Shown piece by piece: positions 45,710-55,379 of a stretch of DNA of 64,000 nt. The position numbers and the translations under genes were made by a program. The notes under the pieces are model-generated. The model was not told where the DNA came from. It did no database searches and saw nothing but the letters and a program-made list of their open reading frames with translations. Every line of letters begins with the position of its first letter. Within the stretch, counting starts at the first letter, position 1. The DNA is from Bathynomus jamesi (lineage: Eukaryota; Arthropoda; Malacostraca; Isopoda; Cirolanidae): contig JAJOZX010009430.1 of assembly GCA_023014485.1 (NCBI GenBank), positions 1 to 64,000 of the forward strand, written 5' to 3'.

Positions 45710-46489
45710 ACTTTATACAGTATATATACGAAGATAGTATAGTAGTAGTAGTAGTAGTAGTAGTAAAACCGCAGAGAGACAAGTTGTTTTTATTTTAGTA
45801 TTGAAACATTGAGTCTTTAGAATATCACAACAACTTTGAAATAATGCAAGAGAAAATATCGTGTTCCATTCTTTTGATCCCTTTTTCACATCGTGGAAAA
45901 TTATCGTGTTCTTGATGATGCGTCAAGAATTAAAATATGAAACGCTTCTTTACGGCACAATCAGTTGTGTGAGAGGGAGAGGGAGAGAGAGAGGGAGAGA
46001 GGGAGGAGGAGGCGGCTTTCACACACACTAGTAATACAATGAAGTACAAATAAATATTATTTAAAGAAAATTTTAATTTTGAATTTGGTAAAATAAAATA
46101 AAAATTGTCTAAAATTAATTTATATTTAAAATAAAAAAGTTTAAACGTGTTTAAAATATATATATATATATATATAAATATTTTTTTTTTTTTTTAAGTT
46201 CGGGAAGAACCGATTCGCCTCTATTTAAAAGGGCATATCTCGGCGGAAAACAAAGAAAAAGTGAGAGGAAAGACAGAGGAAAAAGAAAGGGCGGAGGGGA
46301 CAGTCGAAGTGGAAAAAGACCAAGGATGACAAGGACTGCAGGGTCGAGCCTCATCATCCTTGGGTGCTAGGGCCGGGAGGGCGCACGTGAAACCTCCAGG
46401 AACAAGCACGTACAAACGAGCACAAAGAGCACTCAAGAGCACGAGCTTAGAACCCCCTTGCGGGGATATATATATATATATATATATAA
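45710..46489. other. Anonymous sequence with (AGT)n, GA tracts, (TA)n and T runs
   Basis: (TAG)n at 45738-45765, GA-rich 45970-46010, (TA)n at 46156-46176, a T run at 46183-46195 and (TA)n at 46466-46488. No gene is recognised. Confidence 0.5.
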
Positions 46490-46940
46490 AACGGTTTTTT
46501 TGCGAAATCGGTCTTTTCACAAATTCTCCGGTCAGTTTGCAAAGAAACCAAAACAATAGTAATTTTACAAAATGACCTTAAATGTTTGGTCATTTTGCAA
46601 AAACACAAATCGGTCAGTTTGCAAAATCACCAATAATCTTGTCGGTGTATTGCAAAATCTCTTGTTCTAATACTGTAGAACCTTCTAGCTCGTAACCTAA
46701 CCTAACCTAACCAACAGTGTCATTATGGTTAGGTTAGGTTAGGAGCTAGAAGGTTCTACAGTATTAGAACAAGAGATTTTGCAAATACACCGATTTGGTG
46801 ATTTAGCAAATTGGCCGATTTTTGTGTGTTTTTGCAAAATAATCAAGTATTTAAGGTCATTTTGTAAAATTACTATTGTTTTGGTTTCTTTGCAAACTGA
46901 CCGGAGAATTTGCAAAGAAACTGTTTTCTCCAAAAAACCG

Positions 46941-46942
<2 letters not shown>
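46490..46942. repeat. About 450-bp palindrome with TTAGG-motif tip
   Basis: Arms of about 205 bp run from ACGGTTTTTTTGCGAAATCG and ACAAATTCTCCGGTCAGTTT inward to GAACCTTCTAGCTCGTAACC. The right arm is the reverse complement with indels. The tip is (CCTAA)n, CAACAGTGTCATTATGG, (TTAGG)n. Arms are rich in GCAAAAT/ATTTTGC words. No coding capacity; a fold-back DNA transposon is plausible. Confidence 0.75.
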
Positions 46943-46988
<46 letters not shown>

Positions 46989-47830
46989 GTTTCTCTCTCT
47001 CTCTCGCGCTCTTATTTCCTTTAAAATGTCTCATTTGATAAAATGAAAATTGGTCTGTCAGCCCAATAATTTCTTTAATATATCATGAAAAAACGAGTAA
47101 TTTATCCTGAAAATTTGCTTTGAATTTCTTTGATATGATATATATATATATATATATATTAATTTTTTTTTTTGGGGGGTACGGACGTACACAAAAACCC
47201 TTTTACTTTTCCAAAGAGTACGCATTGGAGACAAGATTGAAAACCCCCCTGCTTTAAAGTTAGAAAATAACAACTGTTATGAGATGAACTGTTTTGAACA
47301 TACGCTAAAATACATGAAACTATGCCGTACTATTAACAGCAATAGTTTTTATTGTCAGTGTGATGAAAATCAAAATCCTTTGGCTGGAAGCTGATTTTTG
47401 CATTCTTTTTAAACAATGATATAAAATTGTTTTAAAATTAGTTAGTTTTTTTTTCAGTTTATTAATTTTATAATTTTTTTTAAAAATTTTAGATTGTGAA
47501 TGAAATCTTTTTAAATTTAATACAATTTAGACAAAAGCAATCAATTTTGCATTAATAATTCAATTTTCCATTGATAACTTTACGATTTTAATGGTACTTT
47601 TGCCGGTTTAGCGAGAGAGAAAAAGATGCAAGGTCATAAGAATAATTCCTTTAACTCTTGTGTTTTACTTAATGAATTCCTAATTTACGCAAACTACAAG
47701 AGAAGCGAGACCAACTCGAAGTATTTATATAAAAAAAATGGATTCTGTTAAAGGCAGACAGCCTCCTAACTTCAAATATTTCAGTCAGTAATATGTTAAG
47801 ATGATTTTTGAGAATGAAAAATACGAGCCA
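46943..47830. other. (CA)n(CT)n then anonymous sequence
   Basis: (CA)n at 46943-46986 runs into a short CT tract, and (TA)n lies at 47137-47160. No gene is recognised in the remainder. Confidence 0.5.
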
Positions 47831-47875
47831 GTAATAAAATCCGGTAATTATTGAATGTTTCACCAACGCTGAAGA

Positions 47876-48101
47876 TAATATCCAAAACACATTTTTCTGA
47901 TGTATTTTGGTGTGTTCTGTTCAAATATGACCTGGTCATATTTTCATAAATATGACCTTCATATCTTGCGCAAATGAACCGAAACAAAGTTATGAAACAT
48001 TAAATTTTCTTATGTTTTGGTTCATTTCCGCTAGAAATAAAGATCATATATGAACCAAACACCAAACTACATTAGAAGAACGTATTTTGGATATTAACAA
48101 A
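47876..48101. repeat. Imperfect inverted repeat
   Basis: AATATCCAAAACACATTTTT and GATGTATTTTGGTGTG at the left match, inverted, ACGTATTTTGGATATT and CACCAAACTACATT at the right. Arms are about 57 bp and roughly 80% identical by eye. Confidence 0.5.
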
Positions 48102-48120
48102 ACCCAAACGGGCTAGGAAC

Positions 48121-48142
48121 ACACACACAAATACACAAACAC

Positions 48143-48188
<46 letters not shown>

Positions 48189-48202
48189 TATATATATATA
48201 AA
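48121..48202. repeat. (CA)n(TA)n microsatellite
   Basis: Interrupted CA repeat then TA repeat. Confidence 0.95.
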
Positions 48203-48469
48203 ACCTAACTTGTCACAATCCGCTGTAACTATGAACTGTGGCTGAGAATGAGAATGACGTAGGCATGACGTTTATGCATGCCGTGCTCTGATTGGCCAAT
48301 GAAGATATATCGTCATACGGAACCTATAATTTTTCTACTATTTATAACTTTCTTAATAAGCATTTGCGCAAGATACGGATTGCAGATTCGAACATAACAC
48401 GGTAAAATACCCTAAGAATTTATGGTTACGCCTTCAAGGTCACTGTTGGTGAAACATTCAATAATAACC

Positions 48470-49275
48470 TAAAATCCAAACACACTGATAATGTGATAAG
48501 ACGTAACCCTTCCTCGCCATTACTCAGATGCGGAAGGAGCTCCATACTGCAATCAGTAAAAGAATCATTCGATGAAGGTTTCGGAAAGTAAATTAGTCGC
48601 CAGAAAACCAGCTAAAACTACCACTCCTAATTGATGTTCAGTGGACCGTTGAACAATGGAACAACGTTTTGTTCAAAGACGAGAACAAAATCATGCAATT
48701 TGGGAAGGATCATCCGTACGTCAGGCGTCCACCTAATTGACTACATCATTCTCATCATTTCAAATAAGTACTATCACCATGATACACCTTCTAAATCGTC
48801 ATGACTTTACCGCTTAGGGCACGGGTAAACTTTGGTTTTGCCCAAAATGTAAGACCGTGAATTTCCGTGTCTACTTAAACATCTTCAAACATGTTACAAC
48901 AAGAGAGTGCAACCTTGCCACACGACTAAATTTGTGAAAGAATGGTTTAGGAAAATCCTCGTATCAACTCAGGAATGGTCTCGTAATTTCCCTGACCTCA
49001 ATGCGATTGAGAACCTGTGAAAATTTCTGAAGGTGAAAGTTCCTGAGAGGAAGCCAGAATCTCACGAAGCTCTTTGTTCTTTGTTCTGCTATAAAAATAG
49101 TTTGACAACCTGAAACGGCCCTGGAATTGTGCCAAAACCTAATGTCCATACCCAACTGGATCTAAGCAGTCATTGATGTCAACGGAGTGCCAACTAAATA
49201 TTAAACCCACAATAAAAATAATTCATTTAAATTTCGTTTGACTGCAAACGTTTGGTCATAACTGTACACTTTTAT
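48470..49275 (+). pseudogene. Tc1-like transposon remnant
   Basis: WTVEQWNNVLFKDENKIMQF (about 48650-48710) fits the region of the first catalytic Asp of Tc1 transposases, followed by YVRRPPN. Further on, QQESATLPHD (about 48897) is where QQDxAxxH is expected, with Asp changed to Glu. KEWFRKILVSTQEWSRNFPD and LNAIENL (about 48937-49018) holds the last acidic residue. The 3' end AACGTTTGGTCATAACTGTA at 49247-49267 looks like a Tc1-type terminus. Frames are broken repeatedly and the left terminus is not found. Clearly dead. Confidence 0.7.
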
Positions 49276-49326
49276 ATATAAACATACTGTTTATCCAATA
49301 ATATATGTATATCTTTAAATTTAACA

Positions 49327-49329
<3 letters not shown>

Positions 49330-49385
<56 letters not shown>
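49330..49385. repeat. (TA)n microsatellite
   Basis: TA tract. Another is at 49594-49665. Confidence 0.95.
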
Positions 49386-49430
49386 GATGAATAAAATCAC
49401 GAAGGAAAGGAAACACAGAATGGTGCTCAA
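49385..49430 (-). mobile_element. Penelope-like 3' terminal fragment (inferred)
   Basis: ATGATGAATAAAATCACGAA and GGAAAGGAAACACAGAATGG are almost identical to the left arm of the palindrome at 60437-60588. Followed by CAACCTAACCTAATGACTTT and, inverted, AAGGTTAGGTTAGG at 49502-49515. Confidence 0.4.
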
Positions 49431-49593
49431 CCTAACCTAATGACTTTGCAGGCAGCATATTGGGAAATACCAGTGGACATGCATATGCAGCATTACCAGA
49501 AAGGTTAGGTTAGGTTTTGTGTATATCACAATTTGACACTGCCTAAAATTTCAGTCAATTTACAAATTGCCTGATTTTAGACATTGACTGTAA

Positions 49594-49605
49594 CATATAT
49601 ATATA

Positions 49606-49665
<60 letters not shown>
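49594..49665. repeat. (TA)n microsatellite
   Basis: Long TA tract. Confidence 0.95.
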
Positions 49666-49669
<4 letters not shown>

Positions 49670-49948
49670 AACTTTACATTACTATTATATTAACTCACAA
49701 ACTCGCAAAAAAGTCTCAAAACATCTGAATTCTATTTATTTGAAAGACAAAAAGGGAAAGCCTGTTACATGCTATTTCAGAGCGATGACATTTAGCAGAC
49801 TCCCTTTTTGATCCCTCATAATATGAAGCACAAAATAATCCCATAATTTAACTTTGGGATAATGTTATTAATGTATTGTATCTTATAACGCTTCATTTCG
49901 TAAAGCTCGTTTCATGGTGGCATACTATTTCTGTTTCCTTCATTGCAG

Positions 49949-50043
49949 GTCTCGTAAAACTTGGCTCCCAGTGCGTGACGGGGAAAAGAGTCGCAATAAA
50001 AATCATCAATAGAGAAAAGCTTAGCGAGTCGGTGCTACAAAAG
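49949..50043 (+). CDS. BRSK: BRSK/SAD-type serine/threonine kinase, single internal exon
   Basis: The 95-nt exon encodes [20 protein letters not shown] followed by [18 protein letters not shown] is the end of the glycine-rich ATP loop. VAIK holds the invariant Lys that positions [13 protein letters not shown] is characteristic of BRSK1/2 (SAD-1; sff in Drosophila) and differs from AMPK, MARK and SIK. The acceptor is TTTCCTTCATTGCAG ending at 49948 and the donor is AAG|GTAGGT at 50043/50044. The exon starts in phase 1 (the first Gly codon is split) and ends at a codon boundary. An upstream-extended reading from 49876 is intronic. BRSK kinases act downstream of LKB1 in neuronal polarity and synapses (family knowledge). 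A donor-side (GT)n begins 12 bp into the intron. No other exon was found in the window. Confidence 0.85.
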
Positions 50044-50054
50044 GTAGGTGTGGG

Positions 50055-50090
50055 TGTGTGTGTGTGTGTGTGTGTGCGTGCGTGCATGGT
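50055..50090. repeat. (GT)n microsatellite near the splice donor
   Basis: TG repeat beginning about 12 bases downstream of the BRSK exon donor. The rest of 50091-50830 is anonymous intronic sequence. Confidence 0.9.
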
Positions 50091-50830
50091 ACAGAGTGGT
50101 GTAAGGCCTCTCGATCAATTAGACCGAGTTCCATCATACGATGATACATTCGTCGTCTTTGCGTGTGGCTCCGTTCGCCTTTCTCTCGTCGTCTGGAGAA
50201 CTCATTACGTAATACTTGCGCGTTTACATAGTTATGACCAGTGCTTTTTCAAAGGAATGTCTCGGCAAGGAAAGGTGGTATTAATTATAGGTGTAATTGG
50301 GTAATAGGATCAAACGCACCGCTGCGCTGGTTAGAAACACAACCACGCCTTTCTGTACAAAGCTCTTGTTTTGAATGTGCTTTCTACATAAAATCTGGTC
50401 TGTAACTGTATCTTTCTTATCAAATTTATCTAATTAATGAATTGTAGATACAACGTAGTTAATTTGTGTATGCAATTCAGTAGAGTTCTCTCGCGAAAAT
50501 ACTGCGAATAAATATAGGTTTGGTATCAGCGGGTATAGTTTCTCGATAAGGAGAAAATATCATATAATTAAATGTAATGAATGTAACGAAATATGTAACG
50601 TAAATTTACATTATGCGCTTTTCGGTAATAAAAGTTTAGTGACCACCTACAGTCAATATAATCTTAATTTTTACGTCACGCACCAGGTGCGGAGAAGATT
50701 GAAACTGTGTTGCCAGATACTACTTGTACAGTATATTTAAATCCTACGCGCAAAGGGGTTTAGTTGCATCAGCTGGTATGTTAAGTACGAGTACTTTGCA
50801 GATACTGAAAAAGTGTTATCTCCCATAAAG

Positions 50831-51007
50831 GGCTACATCGTGGCCATTAACGGAACACCACTATCCGCAGATCAGCGAAGTTAAGCGACATTGGGTCTAG
50901 GTTATATTTGGATGGGGAACCGTCCTCCGTATCCAGATGATATGGCGACCTGTGGTTCGGATCCTACGTAAAACTGCAGGTATCCTGTTACGAAAGAGGC
51001 TGAACAA
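50831..51007 (+). mobile_element. 5S rRNA-derived SINE, family C, copy 6 (best head)
   Basis: CACCACTATCCGCAGATCAG, CGAAGTTAAGCGACATTGGG, TCTAGGTTATATTTGGATGG and GGAACCGTCCTCCGTATCC follow the 5S rRNA order. Then CTGTGGTTCGGATCCTACGT, AAAACTGCAGGTATCC and GCGAAAGAGGC-like ACGAAAGAGGC. It sits in the probable BRSK intron, in sense orientation. Confidence 0.8.
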
Positions 51008-52450
51008 TTCCAAAACTATATATATATGATGATTTTTTTTTACATGAAGCTTGCGACTGGTTTCAAACTTGGAGAGAGAAGGATTGAAATTTATTATTTC
51101 CCAGACACATTCATAATAGAGCATTCATATTAAGGAATAGATACTGCGCAAATATATTCTGAGATTTCATTATTGAGGGACTTTTCAAACAATTAATATT
51201 AAAACTCATTTTAATAACTTTACTCCAAAGAATAATTAAGTTTATATGAACGTGATAACGAACGTTGGAAAAACAAGTTTCGATTAACTCTTATCTGTAT
51301 GACATCATTTGTTTACATTTTTGACGTCATGGTCATGACGTCAAGGCTGGCTAAGCAAATCATAATGAAAGAAAGGAGGGGTATTTTGTCTTAATTTAGT
51401 TCCCGAGTGTAATTACTTAATGAGATTAAATTTTAATATATAAAATAGTGGTATAATTATATGAACTATATCTCGTATACGTGTCTGCTATAAAACATAT
51501 AGCTTTAAAAATTCGTCTACGCGTGACGTCGTGTCAAAAAAAATATATACATATATACTGTAATTTGAACTACTATTCCCTTAATATTCCTTCTGAGGCT
51601 TAAAAGAAACCTATCAAAGCCTTCCTTTGGCCATTTTGAATGTAGGCTTCTTTTGTGCCAAATTTCTTTGACCAAGTTATGGAGGAAAGTTTCTACGTAA
51701 AACGAATGCATTCCTTAGAAGTTATTGTAAGATGATATTTCAATATAGTTAGAAATATTATAGAAAATTAATAAGTCCAAGTTATTTTCTAACTTGGACT
51801 AAATGTGATTAAATTAATTATAAAGTTTGTATAGAATATGTCACTGTAGTTAATTAGCGAAAGAAATTAAAAGAAATTGAGACGCCGATACCAGAAAGGA
51901 AGGAATGATAAAATGGGGCGTTCTCTAACGATTAATCAAATGATTTAAGCTTATTCATAGTCTATTTTAATCTATTCTTCGTCTGAGAATCAATCGATCG
52001 ATATTTTATTGATGGCAAGCGAAACCTCTTGAAAAAAACCCAAAAAAACCCGCTTCTTTATTGAATCTTTTCCAAAAAGTGCCTTCGTACATAAATTGCA
52101 GTTCGCATCGCGCTATATTTCAATATTAACCATGACGCAGACATTCTCCAAATGCCCGTTATTAATAATGTAATGCATAAATTCAAGCGTAATTGCCCCA
52201 GAGGGTATTCTAGGAACGCGTTAAAACGCAAACGGGATCCTATAACATTCCGTTTGGGATTACAGCCGCTAATCTAACCTAAATTTATGAGAGGTATTCA
52301 GAGGTGTAACATAATCTTATCTCTATTGTAAAAGTCCTTTATCGGCATTCACTATTTTTAGTTGCTTTTAAGTGTGTTCGTCCACTTTCTTGGGATTCCA
52401 TTGAATCTATATTATAAAGCGTAGAAAGCTTCTTTAAGGCCACAGTTTAT
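51008..52450. other. Anonymous intronic sequence
   Basis: Apart from the paired CRE-like palindrome at 51321-51344, no gene, exon or known repeat is recognised. AGTCCAAGTTATTTTCTAAC with an inverted TTAGAAAATAACTTGGACT-like partner sits near 51774-51802 as a short hairpin. Confidence 0.45.
51321..51344. promoter_or_regulatory. Paired CRE-like sites in a perfect palindrome
   Basis: TTGACGTCATG, GT, CATGACGTCAA: two full TGACGTCA (CREB/ATF consensus) octamers, 14 bp centre to centre. Regulatory use is inference only. Confidence 0.35.
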
Positions 52451-52451
52451 A

Positions 52452-52517
<66 letters not shown>

Positions 52518-52520
52518 CCC
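52451..52520. repeat. (CT)n microsatellite
   Basis: CT tract with short interruptions. Confidence 0.95.
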
Positions 52521-52654
52521 CCCTAGAAATACTGAAAAGTACTTTCGTCAACTATAGCTACCCTCATCGAGTGAGTTTTTGATTACGTAAAGTACAAAGT
52601 TACAGTAAAGTTTTAATAAAAAACTTATTTAGACATTTAAATGAACATGTGAAG

Positions 52655-52928
52655 CAGTGGTTCCCAAACTATGGGTAAATTACCCCCGGGGGGGTAATGA
52701 ATGATTTTTCGGGGGGTAATGGAGGTGGCAGTTAAAAAAAAAAAAAATATATATATTTATCAAGTTTATAAATATAAAATTAATATATATTGTGTATGTA
52801 TGTACGTATGAGTATGTATGTCTGTGTAAAATAGTTCGTTATTTTGTGTGTGCTTTCTTTGAAGGGGGTAATACGGACGGAGGAAATCAAGAGAGTTTGT
52901 AACGAAGGAGAAAGTTTAGGAACCATTG
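52655..52928. mobile_element. hAT MITE with perfect 8-bp target duplication
   Basis: CAGTGGTTCCCAAACTATGG at the left; inverted right end CAATGGTTCCTAAACTTTCT. ATGTGAAG occurs directly outside both ends (52647-52654 and 52929-52936), the 8-bp duplication expected of hAT insertion. The interior has GGGGGGTAAT repeats, (TA)n and no gene. Confidence 0.85.
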
Positions 52929-52936
52929 ATGTGAAG

Positions 52937-53577
52937 TATAAAAATAATAAAATTTTTATTATTATAAGTTGATTCAGTGATTGGGTCAGAAATGTACAGC
53001 TGGTTACTAAAGTTCTGAGAGGGATCTTTCTTTAAGCTATTTTGACGTATAATATGGAAGAAAATGCTTAAAACGTTCGTATCATAAGGAGCTTTAATGC
53101 GTACAACGTATCAGAAGACTTTCTAAGAGGATATACTGTCGTATACAGCATATGTACAGTTTCTTTGAAAGGTCTCGCGAGAAACCTAAAATTTCTAAAA
53201 AGAAGAGAATTACTCGTCAGTAATGACTAATTTATTTATTTTTAATTTTATTGTCACCAATATAAGAGTTATCCCCCTGATTTGCGCTCTCCCCCCTACT
53301 TGCGCGGTTTCGGATTAACGAGGTCCAAAAAATATTAAATTATTTTTTATAAATAAATAAAAAGGCACTGGTGGTTAAGAAGCCACCTCCAAGAGACCCT
53401 AATGGTGTGTTATTTTTTTATTTATTTATTACATGTTATTCATAATTTTTACTTTTTTTTAAAGATGAGTTTATGTATTTATTTAATTAATACTAGCGGA
53501 GAACCCGCCTTCGTGCGGGTGGCAAAAATATCCTAGCCGACGGTGGAATATTTTTTGTAGTTCGAAGACTGTTATTA
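52937..53577. other. Anonymous sequence with a pogo-like end fragment
   Basis: AGTTATCCCCCTGATTTGCG and TTGCGCGGTTTCGGATTAAC (53269-53320) resemble the element at 54342-54412. GTCATTTTT... is otherwise unassigned. CTAGCGGAGAACCCGCCTTC and GTGCGGGTGG (53494-53521) form a short hairpin. Confidence 0.45.
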
Positions 53578-53713
53578 GTTAGGTTAATTGAATGCCCGGT
53601 TAGGTTAATTGTACGCCCTTGACGATTGGTTAGGTTAAGTCGTGATAGTTTCTTTAGTTTTAACGAAAATATCACGACTTAACCTAACCAATTGTCAAGG
53701 GCGTACAGTTGAC
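53578..53713. repeat. Palindromic repeat family H, copy 3
   Basis: Same core as copies 1 and 2 but with arms in reverse order: the GTACGCCCTTGACGATTGGT ends are outside (53611, and inverted to 53705) and the AAAGAAACTATCACGAC / GAAAATATCACGAC ends meet at the apex. A left extension contains GAATGCCCGGTTAGGTTAAT, also seen near copy 1. It runs into (CA)n. Confidence 0.7.
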
Positions 53714-53728
53714 ACACACACACACACA

Positions 53729-53759
<31 letters not shown>

Positions 53760-53762
53760 CAC
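53714..53762. repeat. (CA)n microsatellite
   Basis: CA tract with one interruption, starting exactly at the end of the palindrome. Confidence 0.95.
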
Positions 53763-53880
53763 GGGCGTCCTTATTATTATAGATAGACTTTTTAAAATTA
53801 TAATTAAAAGTAGAATTCATTACGCTTTTTCTAATGCATTAAAATACAAATATCGCCCATATTAAAATACAAATATCGCC

Positions 53881-53897
53881 CATATATATATATATAT

Positions 53898-53930
<33 letters not shown>
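53881..53930. repeat. (TA)n microsatellite
   Basis: TA tract preceding the mariner-type MITE. Confidence 0.9.
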
Positions 53931-53935
<5 letters not shown>

Positions 53936-54149
53936 GAACCAAAATGTAGGTGGACAGTAAATGATAACGTTTATTTTGAGAATACATATTTACTTTTGTA
54001 TACTATAATACAAAATAAAATTTAAATAAATTTAGTTATAATATTTTAATATAGAAAAAACACAAACACCATAGTTATAATGAACACCATAGTTATAATA
54101 TAAAACAAACCGTATTCAACCTACTGTCCACCTACTTTTGTTCACCGTG
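53930..54149. mobile_element. 220-bp mariner-type MITE
   Basis: AGGGTGAACCAAAATGTAGG, TGGACAGTA at the left; inverted right end ACGGTGAACAAAAGTAGGTG, GACAGTAG. The flanks are TA-rich. There is no coding capacity. Confidence 0.7.
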
Positions 54150-54341
54150 TATTATATATATATATAAATAATATATATAACACCAAGAATCTTCTCTTTC
54201 GAGCGTGACCGACTGACAGACATTCCTGGGTGTTTATATTAATAATTAATTATCATTTTTGGCGGATAACTATTATTATTATAATTTTCTTTATTTTTGA
54301 GGTGTCTTGGGATTGGGGGGGCCTGTACTTAGCACACTGAA

Positions 54342-54408
54342 TAATGTTATAATTCCCCCAATTTACGCAAGGTTCAGAACGCATCTACCGCGTAAATCGG
54401 GGGATTAC

Positions 54409-54412
<4 letters not shown>
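54342..54412. mobile_element. Small pogo/Tigger-like palindromic MITE
   Basis: ATAATTCCCCCAATTTACGC pairs with GCGTAAATCGGGGGATTACT, with AAGGTTCAGAACGCATCTAC between. The ends CAGTAATCCCCCGATTTACG are of the Tigger/pogo style. Confidence 0.5.
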
Positions 54413-54414
<2 letters not shown>

Positions 54415-54463
<49 letters not shown>

Positions 54464-54473
54464 ATATATATAT
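54415..54473. repeat. (TA)n microsatellite
   Basis: TA tract with a TGTG interruption. Confidence 0.95.
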
Positions 54474-54668
54474 GTAAAGTATGACGCTTGTGTAGAAGAG
54501 CGAGAGCGAACAAATGAAAAATGAGGTACCACCCGGGAATCGAACCCGGGATCATCTGATTGCCGGTCAGATATGCTATCCACTACACCATGGACCTCGA
54601 TCAGTCAGAAGTCGTAATTCTCCTACATACGAGCAGAAAACAATGCCCTGAGGGGGCACCTTCGCATG
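54474..54668 (-). mobile_element. tRNA-like SINE, family B, copy 2 (inverted)
   Basis: Minus-strand copy: GGTCCATGGTGTAGTGGATA, ATCTGACCGGCAATCAGATG and CCCGGGTTCGATTCCCGGGT (54536-54605), body toward 54474, leader CTCGTATGTAGGAGAATTAC toward 54668. Its head-to-head partner starts at 54669. Confidence 0.8.
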
Positions 54669-54931
54669 CAGTTAAAATGTATATATGTACGGCATGCGGA
54701 TGTGCCCCCTCAGGGCATTGATTTCTGCTCGTATGTAGGAGAATTACGACTTCTGATTGATCGAGGTCCATGGTGTAGTGGATAGCATATCTGACCGGCA
54801 ATCAGATGATCCCGGGTTCGATTCCAGGGTGGTACCTCATTTTTCATTTGTTCGTTCTCCATCCTCATTTTATGCGGAACGCTCTTCTACACAAGCGTCG
54901 TTCTTTACATTAATTATACTGTGTGTTGTTT
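54669..54931 (+). mobile_element. tRNA-like SINE, family B, copy 3
   Basis: Leader GCAGTTAAAATGTATATATG, GGCATGCGGATGTGCCCCCT, CTCGTATGTAGGAGAATTAC, then GGTCCATGGTGTAGTGGATA and the B-box/T-stem CCGGGTTCGATTCCAGGG (one mismatch in the stem), body to CAAGCGTCGTTCTTTACATT. With copy 2 it forms an inverted repeat centred near 54680. It is followed at once by copy 4. Confidence 0.8.
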
Positions 54932-55193
54932 GCAGTTAAAATGTATATATGTACGGCATGCGAAGGTGCCCCCTCAAGGCATTGGTTTCTGCTCGTATGT
55001 AGGAGAATTACAACTTCTGATTGATCGAGGTCCATGGTGTAGTGGATAGCATATTTGACCGGCAATCGGATGATCCCGGGTTCGATTCCCGGGTGGTACC
55101 TCGTTTTTCATTTGTTCGTTCTCCCTCCTCATCTTGTGCGGAACGCTCTTCTACACAGGCGTCGTTCTTTACATTAATTATACTGTATTGTTT
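54932..55193 (+). mobile_element. tRNA-like SINE, family B, copy 4 (tandem)
   Basis: A direct repeat of 54669-54931 with a period of about 262 bp, including leader, tRNA-like head and body. The next GCAGTTA at 55194 begins a third leader that collapses into A and TA runs. The T-stem CCCGGGTTCGATTCCCGGGT is fully paired here. Confidence 0.8.
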
Positions 55194-55199
55194 GCAGTT

Positions 55200-55300
55200 A
55201 AAAAAAAAAAATATATATATATACACACACACGCATATATATATATATATATATACATATATATATACATACAGTATATACATACAGTATATACATACAC
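55200..55300. repeat. A run, (TA)n and CATACAGTATATA repeats
   Basis: Low-complexity stretch with three copies of CATACAGTATATA (55259-55298). Confidence 0.85.
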
Positions 55301-55379
55301 TCGTTGCTCTCTTGCACTCTCCACCGCACATAGCCAGGTACAACCGGCTCATCTGCTACCGTCCTCAGCCAGGCATCTA

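Noticed and set aside
46688..46745. A chromosome end or interstitial telomere tract
   Set aside because: Only three or four TTAGG units on each side of a hairpin tip, far too short for a telomere.
49876..50304. A 142-codon gene extending the BRSK frame on both sides
   Set aside because: Only 49949-50043 resembles a kinase. The flanks have consensus splice sites and a TG microsatellite, so they are intron.
50831..50930. A functional 5S rRNA gene
   Set aside because: The 5S-like part is incomplete and diverged, and is followed by a SINE body found in five other places.
54769..55095. tRNA genes (well-paired T-stems CCCGGGTTCGATTCCCGGG)
   Set aside because: The anticodon loop lacks T33, the same head is present in several copies attached to one body and leader, and the copies are tandem or inverted. 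These are SINE heads. The same argument applies to 22945, 54536, 6441, 6718 and 58860.
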